From the NCBI GenBank assembly GCA_902784565.1, contig CACZVE010000014.1, positions 1-63,571 on the forward strand: 63,571 nt of DNA. Reading direction: 5' to 3'. Positions 24,055-33,338 of this stretch are shown here, piece by piece. Source of the stretch: an uncultured Prevotellaceae bacterium. GTDB lineage: Bacteria > Bacteroidota > Bacteroidia > Bacteroidales > Bacteroidaceae. A model generated the notes under the pieces. It saw only the letters and a program-made list of their open reading frames with translations. It had not been told where the DNA came from and made no database searches. The stretch's first letter is position 1; the number at the start of each line of letters is the position of its first letter. Both the position numbers and the translations under genes were made by a program.

Positions 24055-25844
24055 GCGGCACCTCCTTTCGCTACATGTTCGTCAAAGTCGCCGACATCGG
24101 CATTCTGGATGGCGTTGATCTCCTGATAGAGGGTGTTATTCTTCAGAAGGTTCTCGTGCGTGTCGAAGCCAGTGACGACACCGTTGTCCATCACGAGGAT
24201 GCGGTCACAGTCCTTCACGCTCAGGATGCGTTGGGCGATGATGAGTTTCGTCATCTTCGGTAGTTCCTCGCGGAAAGCCCGTTGGATCTTGGCATCCGTG
24301 GCGGTGTCGCAGGCCGAGGTGGAGTCGTCGAGGATGAGGATCTTCGGCTGTTTCAACAAGGCACGGGCGATGCAGAGACGTTGTTTCTGACCGCCACTGA
24401 CATTCGTGCCGCCCTGTTCGATGTGGGTGTCGTAGCTCTCCGGCATCAGGTCGATAAACTCATCGGCACAGGCCAGATGACAGGCGTGACGACAGTCGTC
24501 GAGGGTGGCCTTGGGATTGCCCCAGCGCAGGTTGTCGAGGATGGTACCACTGAAGAGGATATTGTTCTGGAGCACCACACTGACGGCGGAGCGCAGGGCG
24601 GTGAGGTCGTAGTCTTTGACATTACGCCCGCCCACGAGCACCTCCCCTTCGGAGGGGTCATAGAGACGACTGATGAGACTGATGAGCGTGGACTTACCCG
24701 AGCCCGTGCCGCCGATGACACCGATGGTCTCGCCGGAGGCGATGTCGAAACTGACATTGAAAAGCGCCGAGCGCTTATGAGTCCCATTCGCCCCATTTGA
24801 CCCATTCATCCCATTCGACCCATAATCAAATCGCACCCCCCTGAATGCCATGCTGCCGTCCAGAATCTCATAGACAGGCTGCTCGGGGTTCACGATATCC
24901 GGCTCTTCCTCGATGACCTCACTGACGCGTTTGGCGCTGGCGGCACTCTGCGTGAGCATAACGAAGATCATCGACAGCATCATCAGCGACTGGAGGATCG
25001 ACATGACGTAGGTGAAGAGTGAGGTGAGTTCGCCTGTGGTCAGCGTGCCGCCGACGATGAAGTGGGCACCCCACCATGACAGGGCGATGATACAGCCATA
25101 GACCACCAGGTTCATGATGGGATGGTTGAGGGCCATCAGACTCTCCGCGCGTACATATAATTTATAGAGCGCCTCGGCGGCCTTGCCGAACTTCTGGTTC
25201 TCGTAGTCCTCGCGCACAAAAGCCTTTACCACCCGGATGGCCTGGACGTTCTCCTGGACACTCTGGTTCAGGTCGTCGTACTTCACGAAGACTTGTTGGA
25301 AGAGGCGTGCCACCCGTGAGATGATATGGTAGAGCGAGAAACTGAGGATGACCATCGCCACGATGAAGATTATCGAGAGACGGGCATCGATGATGAGACA
25401 CATCACAATCGACAGCACCAGACGGAACGGGGCGCGCACGGTGATGCGGAGGATCTGCTGGTAGGCGTTCTGGAGATTGTTGACATCGGTGGTCATACGG
25501 GTGACGAGTCCCGAGGTGGAATACTTGTCGATGTCGCTGAAGGCAAAGCGTTGGATGTTACGGTACATCGCCTTGCGCAGGTTGGCGGCAAAGCCCGAGG
25601 CGGCATAGGCCACACTCCGTCCTGCCAGGATGCCGAAGGCGAGTGAGAGGAACGCCATGCCGATCATGACGGCACCATAGAGATACACGTTCTCCATGCT
25701 CCCGGCATTGATGCCCTTGTCGATGAGCGAGGCCGTGACATAGGGTATCAGTACGTCGAGCACCACCTCCGTGGCCGTCCAGACGGGTGTCATGATGGAG
25801 GCCGTGCGGTATTCCTTGATCTGTCGGGTGAGGGTGCGGAGCAT
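24051..25844 (-). CDS. ABC exporter subunit A (permease-ATPase fusion) with degenerate Walker B
   Basis: The 597-residue partner has six membrane helices, Walker A GGTGSGKST and signature NVSGGQKQRLCIARA. Its Walker B reads LILDDSTSACD: Asp replaces the catalytic Glu. One degenerate and one normal site is the rule for heterodimeric exporters such as TM287/288 or TmrAB. Between the permease and the ATPase there is an asparagine-glycine run (NGMNGSNGANGTHK) encoded by a short CCCATTCGA-like repeat at 24779-24822. It lies 13 bases downstream of the exonuclease gene. Confidence 0.93.
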   Translation of the reverse strand: MLRTLTRQIKEYRTASIMTPVWTATEVVLDVLIPYVTASLIDKGINAGSMENVYLYGAVMIGMAFLSLAFGILAGRSVAYAASGFAANLRKAMYRNIQRFAFSDIDKYSTSGLVTRMTTDVNNLQNAYQQILRITVRAPFRLVLSIVMCLIIDARLSIIFIVAMVILSFSLYHIISRVARLFQQVFVKYDDLNQSVQENVQAIRVVKAFVREDYENQKFGKAAEALYKLYVRAESLMALNHPIMNLVVYGCIIALSWWGAHFIVGGTLTTGELTSLFTYVMSILQSLMMLSMIFVMLTQSAASAKRVSEVIEEEPDIVNPEQPVYEILDGSMAFRGVRFDYGSNGMNGSNGANGTHKRSALFNVSFDIASGETIGVIGGTGSGKSTLISLISRLYDPSEGEVLVGGRNVKDYDLTALRSAVSVVLQNNILFSGTILDNLRWGNPKATLDDCRHACHLACADEFIDLMPESYDTHIEQGGTNVSGGQKQRLCIARALLKQPKILILDDSTSACDTATDAKIQRAFREELPKMTKLIIAQRILSVKDCDRILVMDNGVVTGFDTHENLLKNNTLYQEINAIQNADVGDFDEHVAKGGAA

Positions 25845-25857
25845 GGGCTTCTTTCAC

Positions 25858-26610
25858 TTACGGGTTGAGCGTCAATTCCACGGGACAATGGTCGGAGCCG
25901 AAGATCTCCGTGTGGATGGCAGCATCGGCCAGACGGTCGCGCAGACGGTCGGAGATGACGAAGTAATCGATGCGCCAGCCGGCATTCTTCTGACGGGCTT
26001 GGAAACGGTACGACCACCAGGAGTATTTCACCTCCTCGGGGTACTTATAACGGAACGTGTCGGTGAAGCCACAGGCCAGAAGGTCACTGAACTTCTCGCG
26101 TTCCTCGTCGGTGAAGCCCGCATTGTGACGGTTGGTCTTGGGGTTCTTGATGTCTATCTCCTCGTGGGCCACATTCAGGTCGCCACAGAGGATGACGGGT
26201 TTTTGTTGGTCGAGTCGTTTCAGATAGGCGCGGAAGGCATCCTCCCACGACATACGGTACTCCAGACGTTTTAGACCGTCCTGTGAGTTGGGGGTGTAAC
26301 AGCAGACAAGGTAGAAATCTTCCATCTCGAGGGTGATGACGCGGCCCTCGTGGTCGTGCAGGTCGATGCCGATGCCATATTCTACGTTGAGGGGCTGATG
26401 ACGGGTGAAGATGGCCGTGCCCGAGTAGCCTTTCTTTTCGGCCGAGTTCCAGTAGGAGGTATAGCCATCAAACTGCAGGTCGAGTTGTCCTTCCTGCATC
26501 TTCGTCTCCTGCAGACAGAAGAAGTCTGCATCCAACTGTCTGAATGTGTCGCTGAAGCCTTTGCCCTCACAGGCTCTCAGACCGTTGACGTTCCATGAAA
26601 TCAGTTTCAT
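25858..26610 (-). CDS. xth: Exodeoxyribonuclease III (AP endonuclease)
   Basis: The 250-residue ExoIII/ExoA enzyme cuts DNA at abasic sites. Motifs are SWNVNGLRA, FCLQETKMQEGQ (metal Glu), VITLEMEDFYLVCCYTPNSQ, CGDLNVAHEEIDI (catalytic DxN), WWSYRFQARQKNAGWRIDYF and SDHCPVELTL (catalytic His). It heads the minus-strand unit with the ABC exporter. A -7-like TATTTTTG is at 26639-26646 on the minus strand. Confidence 0.95.
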   Translation of the reverse strand: MKLISWNVNGLRACEGKGFSDTFRQLDADFFCLQETKMQEGQLDLQFDGYTSYWNSAEKKGYSGTAIFTRHQPLNVEYGIGIDLHDHEGRVITLEMEDFYLVCCYTPNSQDGLKRLEYRMSWEDAFRAYLKRLDQQKPVILCGDLNVAHEEIDIKNPKTNRHNAGFTDEEREKFSDLLACGFTDTFRYKYPEEVKYSWWSYRFQARQKNAGWRIDYFVISDRLRDRLADAAIHTEIFGSDHCPVELTLNP

Positions 26611-26686
26611 TATTCTTAATAGTTATTGTATTTGTCCGCAAAAATACTAAATTAAGTTGAATAAATGAGGGTTTTTGCCAATATTT

Positions 26687-26717
26687 TTTGTTTATCCCTT
26701 CTTTTTTCCTATCTTTG
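26687..26717 (+). promoter_or_regulatory. Promoter of the VTC operon
   Basis: TTTG (26687-26690), a 19-base spacer and TATCTTTG (26710-26717) form one of the best consensus promoters in the window. Confidence 0.8.
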
Positions 26718-26738
26718 CACCATCAAAACGATAAACCG

Positions 26739-27488
26739 ATGATTGAGTTACTCTCCAAGTTCGATCCGATTACGTTGGAACAGATGAGCGGCGTGAAGTT
26801 GATGAACCGTACCGACACGAAGTTCGTCACCACTGTCGACCGTCTGCGACTGTTGTTGGAGATGGCACAAGGAGACTATTATATCCAGGAGATCGACGGT
26901 GAACGGAATATGGCGTACGACACGACCTATTTCGATACCAAGTCGTTTGATATGTACCGTCAGCACCAGTATGGGCATGTCAACCGACAGAAGATCCGTT
27001 TCCGTACCTATGTCAGTTCCCACCTGCAGTTCATGGAGGTGAAGACGAAGAACAACAAAGGACGGACGAAGAAGAAACGTATCGAGGTGACGGACATGAA
27101 TGTGAATGATGCCGTGAAGCGTGAATTCCTGGAGAAACACCTGCGTTACAGTGTCGACACGCTGCAGCCAGCCATCAACAATCATTTCCGTCGCATCACC
27201 CTGGTGAATCACGATAAGACCGAGCGACTCACCATCGACAGTGAGTTACGCTTCCACAATCTGGTCAGCGGCATCGACAAGGACATGGGCGATCTGGTCA
27301 TCATCGAACTGAAACGTGACGGACTGGTCTATTCTCCCGTGCTGGAGATGCTGCGCCAGTTGCGCATCCATCCCCATGGCTTCTCGAAATATTGCATGGG
27401 GTCGGCCCTCACCAATCCACAGTTGCCCGTGAACCGCTTCAAGACCAAGTTGCGCGACATAGATCTCATCATGAATATTAAACATTAA
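26739..27488 (+). CDS. VTC-domain polyphosphate polymerase-like protein
   Basis: The 249-residue protein (start MIELLSKFDPI; an upstream ATG overlaps the promoter and is rejected) has the VTC tunnel-fold residues. These include MNRTDTKFVT, then RKIRFRTYV-like (RQKIRFRTYVSSHLQFMEVK), KKKRIEV, RITLVNHDKTERLTIDSELR and VIIELKRDG. The family includes yeast Vtc4, which makes polyphosphate from ATP. Bacterial members occur with DUF4956 genes, as here, and their activity is mostly untested. Confidence 0.9.
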   Translation: MIELLSKFDPITLEQMSGVKLMNRTDTKFVTTVDRLRLLLEMAQGDYYIQEIDGERNMAYDTTYFDTKSFDMYRQHQYGHVNRQKIRFRTYVSSHLQFMEVKTKNNKGRTKKKRIEVTDMNVNDAVKREFLEKHLRYSVDTLQPAINNHFRRITLVNHDKTERLTIDSELRFHNLVSGIDKDMGDLVIIELKRDGLVYSPVLEMLRQLRIHPHGFSKYCMGSALTNPQLPVNRFKTKLRDIDLIMNIKH

Positions 27489-27501
27489 AACCAATAAGAA
27501 T

Positions 27502-28152
27502 ATGGATGTATTAAGTGCAGAATTCGCCCAGGCGATGGTGAAATTCCTGATTTGTATCGTCGTCAACTGGATCATCATCTTCCAGTTGTATTTCCGTAAG
27601 AGTCACCGTCGTGACTTCTCGTTCACCTTCATGCTCATGTCGATAGCCATCTATTTCCTCGTGTTCTTCATGATGGGTATGGAACGCGGCAAGGCGACGA
27701 TGGGTGTGGGACTTGGACTGTTTGGTATCTTCAGTATCATGCGTTACCGCACGGATGCCATGCCGGTCCGCGAGATGACCTATCTGTTCCTGATTATCTG
27801 TCTGTCGGTGGTTCATGCGATGGCGTCGGATTATATCGAACTCTTCATCATCGATGTCATCGTGGTGGCAGCCATCACTGCCTGTGAGATGACGATGAAG
27901 ATCCAGCCCACGAAACTGATCCAATACGACCGTGTGGAACTGGTGAAGCCTGAGAGGCGCGAGGAACTGAAAGCCGATCTGGAGCAGCGCACGGGTCTGA
28001 AGATCTTGAAGATCGACGTGGGCGGCATTGACTTTCTGAAGGATTCGGTGGTGATACGTATCACCTACGAGAGTGACAACAGGAAGTATAATCGCCTCAA
28101 TGGTGTTGATGGACAATTTAAAGTAAAGAAGTCACAATGGAACGAAGTATAA
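27502..28152 (+). CDS. DUF4956 family membrane protein
   Basis: The 216-residue protein has about four membrane helices (residues 8-30, 38-57, 62-80 and 93-130). A soluble C-terminal ferredoxin-like segment follows (DRVELVKPERREELKADLEQ ... LKILKIDVGGIDF). The MRYRTDAMPVREMTYLF motif is characteristic of DUF4956. It regularly partners VTC-domain proteins and may help export or anchor the polymer. That is inference. It overlaps the next gene by 16 bases. Confidence 0.9.
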   Translation: MDVLSAEFAQAMVKFLICIVVNWIIIFQLYFRKSHRRDFSFTFMLMSIAIYFLVFFMMGMERGKATMGVGLGLFGIFSIMRYRTDAMPVREMTYLFLIICLSVVHAMASDYIELFIIDVIVVAAITACEMTMKIQPTKLIQYDRVELVKPERREELKADLEQRTGLKILKIDVGGIDFLKDSVVIRITYESDNRKYNRLNGVDGQFKVKKSQWNEV

Positions 28153-28865
28153 AGACAGGGTTGTTGTTGGCTGCGCTGTTGCTGGCAACGGCTGAGGTCA
28201 AGGCTGAAGGCGACGACTTCGGCCTCTGGTCGGAAGTCAATGTGGAGAAGAAGATCAGCAGAAACCTGTCTGTTGACGGTGGCGTGGAACTGCGTACCCG
28301 CGACCATGTGAAGACGGTCGACAGATGGAGTGGAAGTATCGGTGCCAGTTATAAACTCACTGACTGGCTGAAGGCCTCGGCAGGTTATACGTTGCTCTAT
28401 GACAATAATGAGAAATGGAATGACAAGCAGACCAAGGTGGCCAATTTCTGGGGAACGCGCCATCGCTTCAACGTGTCGTTGACCGGCTCTGTCGACTTCG
28501 GAAATCTCAGTGTGTCGCTCCGTGAACGTTGGCAGTACACCTATCGTCCGGAGAAAACCGTCGAGCGCACCAAGGTGTCTAAGGGTACTGTGGAGGACAA
28601 GACCTACAACGGCAAGGGTAAGAACGTGTGGCGTAACCGTCTGCAGTTGAAATACAAGGTGAGTAAGGTCTGGCGCCCGTATGTCAATGGTGAGACCTTC
28701 GTGAGCAACGGCATGGATAAGTACCGTCTCTCGGCAGGCACGGAGATCCGTCTGTCCAAACAACATTCGTTCGACGTGAAATACCTGTTTCAGAAGTCCT
28801 GCGGTGATGATGACGAGGAAGGTAACCGTCATATCATTGGCTTGGGCTACACCTTTAAGTTCTGA
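28137..28865 (+). CDS. DUF2490 family outer-membrane protein
   Basis: The 242-residue protein has a signal peptide (MERSIKTGLLLAALLLATAE). DUF2490 barrel strands follow: FGLWSEVNVEKKI, LSVDGGVELRTRDHV, RFNVSLTGSVDFG, LSVSLRERWQYTYR and WRPYVNGETFVS, closing with HIIGLGYTFKF. It is probably the outer-membrane component of the VTC cassette. The function is unknown. Confidence 0.85.
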   Translation: MERSIKTGLLLAALLLATAEVKAEGDDFGLWSEVNVEKKISRNLSVDGGVELRTRDHVKTVDRWSGSIGASYKLTDWLKASAGYTLLYDNNEKWNDKQTKVANFWGTRHRFNVSLTGSVDFGNLSVSLRERWQYTYRPEKTVERTKVSKGTVEDKTYNGKGKNVWRNRLQLKYKVSKVWRPYVNGETFVSNGMDKYRLSAGTEIRLSKQHSFDVKYLFQKSCGDDDEEGNRHIIGLGYTFKF

Positions 28866-28874
28866 TCGTTATAG

Positions 28875-29453
28875 ATGGAGATGATAAGGAAATACTGTTT
28901 GGCGATGCTGGCACTGGTGGTCTGTGTGGCTGCCGGAGCCCAGAACGCCGAAAAACTCTACAAGGAAGGCAAGGCGCTCCTTGATGAGAAGAAATACACG
29001 GCGGCCGTGCCGAAGTTGAAGGCGGCAGCAGAGAAGGGTCACAAGAAGGCACAGTACCGTCTGGGACGCTGCTACGACAAAGGTCATGGTGTGGAAGAGA
29101 ACGATGCCCAGGCCTTCAAGTGGTATGCCAAGTCGGCCGCGCAGGACTATGCCAAGGCACAGTATGCCATAGGCAAGTGCTACAAGGACGGCAAGGGTGT
29201 GGAGAAAGACCGCAAGAAGGCCGTTGACTATTTCTCCAGGGCTGCCAAACAGGATAATGCCGACGGACAGTATGCCTTGGGTAAGAGTTACATGAAGGGT
29301 AAGGGTATCGCCGCCGATGAGAAGAAAGCACGCTCGTGGTTGAAGAAGGCTGTGACGAATCCCAAGGGTGGTGAGGATATCCTTGTCAAGATCCGCAAGG
29401 ACGCTGCCAGTGGTGACGAGGATGCCAAGAAGATCCTGACCCTGATCAAATAA
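28875..29453 (+). CDS. Exported Sel1-repeat protein
   Basis: The 192-residue protein has a signal peptide (about residues 1-22, ending AAGAQ). Sel1-like repeats follow: AKAQYRLGRCYDKGHG-type units at residues about 55-160 (QYRLGRCYDKGHGVEENDAQ, QYAIGKCYKDGKGVEKDRKK, QYALGKSYMKGKGIAADEKK). Sel1 repeats are scaffolds for protein contacts. As the last gene of the VTC-DUF4956-DUF2490 cluster it may join a periplasmic complex. Confidence 0.87.
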   Translation: MEMIRKYCLAMLALVVCVAAGAQNAEKLYKEGKALLDEKKYTAAVPKLKAAAEKGHKKAQYRLGRCYDKGHGVEENDAQAFKWYAKSAAQDYAKAQYAIGKCYKDGKGVEKDRKKAVDYFSRAAKQDNADGQYALGKSYMKGKGIAADEKKARSWLKKAVTNPKGGEDILVKIRKDAASGDEDAKKILTLIK

Positions 29454-29456
29454 ACC

Positions 29457-31496
29457 TTATCTCTGATATTTCTGAAGTCCTTCTTTCAGGAATCCGATGT
29501 ATTGCCGGATGTCCTCGTCGTAGGCACGGCTACCGGACAATGGCCGGGCAGTGACGGGGTCGAGGATGACATAGAAAGGCTGGGCGTTGGCTCCGAACTT
29601 CTTACTTTGCAGATAACTCCATTTCGCACCAATCGTGCGGAGGGTCTTTGTGTTGCCCTGTGTGTCGTTGACCGCCATCGGCTCTGCCAAGGGGGTCTTG
29701 TCATCAACATAAAGGGAGATGAGCACATAGTCCTTCGTCAGTAGGTCGGCAACCTGCGGGTCCGTCCAGACGGCCGCCTCCATCTTACGACAGTTCACGC
29801 AGCCGAAACCGGTGAAGTCGATAAGTACAGGTTTGTTCTCTGCCCGGGCAGTAGCCATTCCCTGTTCATAATCCGTGAAACGGGCTTCTACCACCTTCGT
29901 GTTCAGGTTGAAGTCCTGTGTACTCATCGGTGGGGCAAAGGCACTGACGGCCTTGCACGGAGCCCCCCAGAGTCCGGGAATCATATAGACGGCGAAGGCC
30001 AACGATACCAGTCCACCCATGATACAGATGACGGGCATCGGCTTCTGCAGGTCACCGTCAAGGGCATCACTCTGGAACTTCAGCCAGCCACAGAGGTAGG
30101 CACCTAAGAGTCCGAAGATGACAATCCATAGTGAGAGGAATACCTCACGGTCTAACAGATGCCAGCCGTAGGCGAGGTCGGCCACTGACAGGAACTTCAG
30201 GGCGAAGGCCAGTTCGATGAATCCCAACACCACCTTCAGCGTGTTCATCCATGATCCCGACTTCGGGGCCTGTTTCAGCCACGAAGGGAACAGGGCGAAG
30301 AGGGTGAAGGGCAGTGCCAGTGCCACTGCAAATCCTAACATACCGAGTGCGGGGGCGAGCCAGTTGCCGCTGGTGGTGGTCTCAACAAGCAACAGACCGA
30401 TGATGGGTGCCGTGCATGAGAATGATACCAACACCAGGGTGAAGGCCATGAAGAAGATGCTGATGAGACCGCTGGTCTTTGAGGCTTTGGTGTCTACGCT
30501 GTTGGCCCAACTGTCGGGTAGTTTGATCTCAAACCATCCGAAGAAGGAAAGGGCGAATACCACGAGCAACAGGAACAGGAAGATGTTGAACACAGCATTC
30601 GTCGACATGGCATTGAGGGTGTCGCTACCGAAGAGCGCCGTTACCAACAGTCCCAGGCCGAGGTAGATGACGATGATGCTCAGTCCATAGGTAAAGGCAT
30701 CACGGATACCTTTCTGTCTGTCTGTCTGGGCTCGTTTCAGGAAGAAACTCACCGTCATGGGGATGATGGGCCAGATGCAGGGCATGCAGACGGCTAACAG
30801 ACCGCCGATGAATCCCATCAACAGGATGTACCATAAGGTGTGGCTGGCGATGTCGTCACTGCTGCCGCCCATCGCCTGCAGTTCTTCGGTGACGGGCTGC
30901 CAGAGAGCGTCGTCTGCCTCGGGTGATGGAACATGAAGTGTCGTGTCGGCGACGGCGGTGGAGTCTGCCGCTCCATCAACGACGGGAACAGGCGTCTCAT
31001 CAGGTTCCGTCTTCGGGGGTGTCTGTTCCTTGTCGGGTGAGGGTAGTGTGACCCTGCCCTGTTTCTTCAGTGCCACCTCCGAAGGGGGCAGACAACTCTT
31101 GTCATTGCAGGTGCCGTACTCCAGATAACAGTCGATATCATACTCAGGCTTCGTAAACTTCACCTTCTGCACGAACGTCGCACTATGCTCGAAGAAACGC
31201 AGTTCCATGCCGAATAATTGGTCGAACTGTTTGATTTCCTTACCGCGAGCCTGTAGTTTGCCGACAACTTCCACCCCCTCCATCTTCTCTGCATGGAAGG
31301 TGGCCGAGATGGGACCGTCATCGCCAAGGTCTGTGGAATACACATGCCATCCGTCATCGATGGTAGCCGAAAAGACAATCTCCCCCTCACCGCCTTTCAA
31401 TTCTTTCAGTTGCGAGGAGAAATGAACTGGATTCACCATCTGGGCCTGTACAGCCAAGATGGTGAATAGTGCCAGTATGGTGATTGCCTTACGCAT
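29457..31496 (-). CDS. dsbD: Thiol:disulfide interchange protein (protein-disulfide reductase)
   Basis: DsbD passes electrons from cytoplasmic thioredoxin to periplasmic thiols. The 679-residue protein shows a signal peptide, then an N-terminal immunoglobulin-like DsbDalpha domain (residues about 20-150). About eight membrane helices follow (residues about 225-530; GFIGGLLAVCMPCIWPIIPM contains one active cysteine pair, and the other membrane cysteine is in VSFSCTAPIIGLLL). The C-terminal thioredoxin domain has GCVNCRKME. The ATG at 31496 is preferred over an upstream TTG. It ends three bases from the convergent Sel1 gene. Confidence 0.94.
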   Translation of the reverse strand: MRKAITILALFTILAVQAQMVNPVHFSSQLKELKGGEGEIVFSATIDDGWHVYSTDLGDDGPISATFHAEKMEGVEVVGKLQARGKEIKQFDQLFGMELRFFEHSATFVQKVKFTKPEYDIDCYLEYGTCNDKSCLPPSEVALKKQGRVTLPSPDKEQTPPKTEPDETPVPVVDGAADSTAVADTTLHVPSPEADDALWQPVTEELQAMGGSSDDIASHTLWYILLMGFIGGLLAVCMPCIWPIIPMTVSFFLKRAQTDRQKGIRDAFTYGLSIIVIYLGLGLLVTALFGSDTLNAMSTNAVFNIFLFLLLVVFALSFFGWFEIKLPDSWANSVDTKASKTSGLISIFFMAFTLVLVSFSCTAPIIGLLLVETTTSGNWLAPALGMLGFAVALALPFTLFALFPSWLKQAPKSGSWMNTLKVVLGFIELAFALKFLSVADLAYGWHLLDREVFLSLWIVIFGLLGAYLCGWLKFQSDALDGDLQKPMPVICIMGGLVSLAFAVYMIPGLWGAPCKAVSAFAPPMSTQDFNLNTKVVEARFTDYEQGMATARAENKPVLIDFTGFGCVNCRKMEAAVWTDPQVADLLTKDYVLISLYVDDKTPLAEPMAVNDTQGNTKTLRTIGAKWSYLQSKKFGANAQPFYVILDPVTARPLSGSRAYDEDIRQYIGFLKEGLQKYQR

Positions 31497-31522
31497 AACC
31501 AAACCAGTTAACGGGGAAAGGC

Positions 31523-32092
31523 TTAGTTTTCCGGGTCGCCTTTGTAGTGGAACTCCTTGGCGGGAGAGATCGTACCAAGGTCGTGGTCGTCGAGGGCACC
31601 GTTGCGTAGGATGGCCTTGTTGAAGTCACCGTGCATCTTGCCGATATACAGCAACAGGTCGCTGTAGGTAACGGTGGGCAACACCAGTCCGTAAGCACCC
31701 CAGGCTACACGTACACCCTCCGGATGGACATTGTTGTGGATGTAAGCCGTACGGAAGAACGTGTGGTCGTGGATCTCCATGCGGTTGTACTTCCTCAGTC
31801 CTGCCATGAGGTCAGGGTTGATCTGGGTGGTGTCGGCTGACGTAAAGACGTGGGCGATGTTCGACATGTAGTCGTCAATCTTGTCTCCTTTGATGCTGTC
31901 GTTGTCCTCAATACATTCCAGGATACCGTCTGTTGTCTCTGCAATCATCGTATCCCTACTGGGCTTGGCAATGATGGCAATGAGCAACAGGATGACAATC
32001 ACAATGGCTAAGATGACCAATTTTCCCAGGCAACTGTGGTAGAATGCCTGTCCGACAGATTCTTTCTGTTTAAAGTTGTCGTCGCGATACAT
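31523..32092 (-). CDS. Uncharacterised membrane-anchored protein
   Basis: The 189-residue protein has one strong membrane helix at about residues 25-45 (LVILAIVIVILLLIAIIA) and a soluble domain. I do not recognise the family. The gene is placed between folE and dsbD with gaps of 6 and 26 bases, so it is probably co-transcribed. Confidence 0.75.
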   Translation of the reverse strand: MYRDDNFKQKESVGQAFYHSCLGKLVILAIVIVILLLIAIIAKPSRDTMIAETTDGILECIEDNDSIKGDKIDDYMSNIAHVFTSADTTQINPDLMAGLRKYNRMEIHDHTFFRTAYIHNNVHPEGVRVAWGAYGLVLPTVTYSDLLLYIGKMHGDFNKAILRNGALDDHDLGTISPAKEFHYKGDPEN

Positions 32093-32098
32093 AAGTTT

Positions 32099-32686
32099 TT
32101 AAATTTTGTTGTTATGGATTAAATTCATGAATTCCTGACGGGTCTTGGCCTGATTGAAGGCACCGCAGAAGTCACTGGTGGTGGTGATGCTGTTCTGCTT
32201 CTCCACCCCGCGCATCTGCATGCACATATGACGGGCCTCGACAACCACCATCACGCCGAGGGGTTTCAGGGTTTCGCGGATACATTCCTTGATCTGGAGT
32301 GTCATGCGTTCCTGTACCTGTAGACGGTGACTGTATATATCGACTACGCGGGCAATCTTGGAGAGTCCCGTGATGTAGCCGTTAGGGATATAGGCCACAT
32401 GTACCTTGCCGTAGAAGGGTATCATGTGGTGTTCACAGAGCGAGAAGAAGTCGATGTCCTTGACGATGACCATCTGCGAGTAGTCTTCTTTGAAAAGTGC
32501 CTGTCGCAGCACCTCGTGGGCATCCATACTGTAACCGCGTGTCAGTACCTGCATGGCTTTCGCCACCCGCATGGGGGTCTTCTGCAGTCCTTCGCGGTCA
32601 GGGTCTTCGCCTAGGAGCGACAAGATGTCGCGGTAATGCGCTGCCAGTGGTTCGAGTCCTTCTCTATATTCTGTTTCCGGGTTCAT
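32099..32686 (-). CDS. folE: GTP cyclohydrolase I
   Basis: FolE makes dihydroneopterin triphosphate from GTP, the entry to folate synthesis; folK lies at 54450 in this window. The 195-residue protein has zinc and active-site motifs [40 protein letters not shown] and [10 protein letters not shown]. It is four bases behind the SPOR gene. Confidence 0.97.
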   Translation of the reverse strand: MNPETEYREGLEPLAAHYRDILSLLGEDPDREGLQKTPMRVAKAMQVLTRGYSMDAHEVLRQALFKEDYSQMVIVKDIDFFSLCEHHMIPFYGKVHVAYIPNGYITGLSKIARVVDIYSHRLQVQERMTLQIKECIRETLKPLGVMVVVEARHMCMQMRGVEKQNSITTTSDFCGAFNQAKTRQEFMNLIHNNKI

Positions 32687-32690
32687 ACGG

Positions 32691-33338
32691 TTATGGGTTT
32701 GACGATTCAGAGGAGGGCAGATACGGTACCGTGATCTTTCCCTTGACGATGATAGCTGATGAATAGCCGAGATTCTTCACGGCACGCAGTCGTTCGTGGG
32801 CTTCCTCGTAGGTGCGGTAATTACCCATGCGACAGATCCAACGCGGGGAATAGAAATGTACGTAGACGGGCTCACCGGGGAAGATGGAATTGATCTCCCT
32901 GCCGACTCGTTCTGCCTTGATACGGGCCTCGCGGGAGTTGCCGCCGGCATAGACCTGTACACGGTAGCCGTTGATTTTGTAGCCACCCTTCATCACTTTC
33001 TTACGTCCGTCGTCGGTGGCAGTCGTATCCGACTGCTGTGTACGTTCTGCGACAGCAGGTTTCTGCGTGTTTCCGCTGTCGGGCTTATGCTGTTGTTCGG
33101 TTGTCTTTTGCTGCTGGGTGGACTGGGGTGACTGGGTGGTTTGGGTGGATGGGGTGGTCTGTTTGGACACAGTCGTCTGTGAGCCGTTGACGAGGTCGTC
33201 GATGGCCTTGTCCTGTGTGACTGTGACCTTTCCTTCGCCCTTTTTCTCCTCCTGGAGTCTCTGGGTGAAGGTCGTCTGTGCGCTGGCTGCAAGGATGCAG
33301 CCAGCACACAACAGTCCTATAGTTACTATACGTTCCAC
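32691..33338 (-). CDS. SPOR-domain protein
   Basis: The 215-residue protein has a signal peptide (about residues 1-20, ILAASAQ) and a long glutamine/threonine-rich linker (residues 45-110, [20 protein letters not shown]). The C-terminal SPOR domain (residues about 125-205; [38 protein letters not shown]) is one that in known cases binds denuded peptidoglycan glycan strands at division sites. The GTG start overlaps the tpiA stop. Confidence 0.88.
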   Translation of the reverse strand: MERIVTIGLLCAGCILAASAQTTFTQRLQEEKKGEGKVTVTQDKAIDDLVNGSQTTVSKQTTPSTQTTQSPQSTQQQKTTEQQHKPDSGNTQKPAVAERTQQSDTTATDDGRKKVMKGGYKINGYRVQVYAGGNSREARIKAERVGREINSIFPGEPVYVHFYSPRWICRMGNYRTYEEAHERLRAVKNLGYSSAIIVKGKITVPYLPSSESSNP

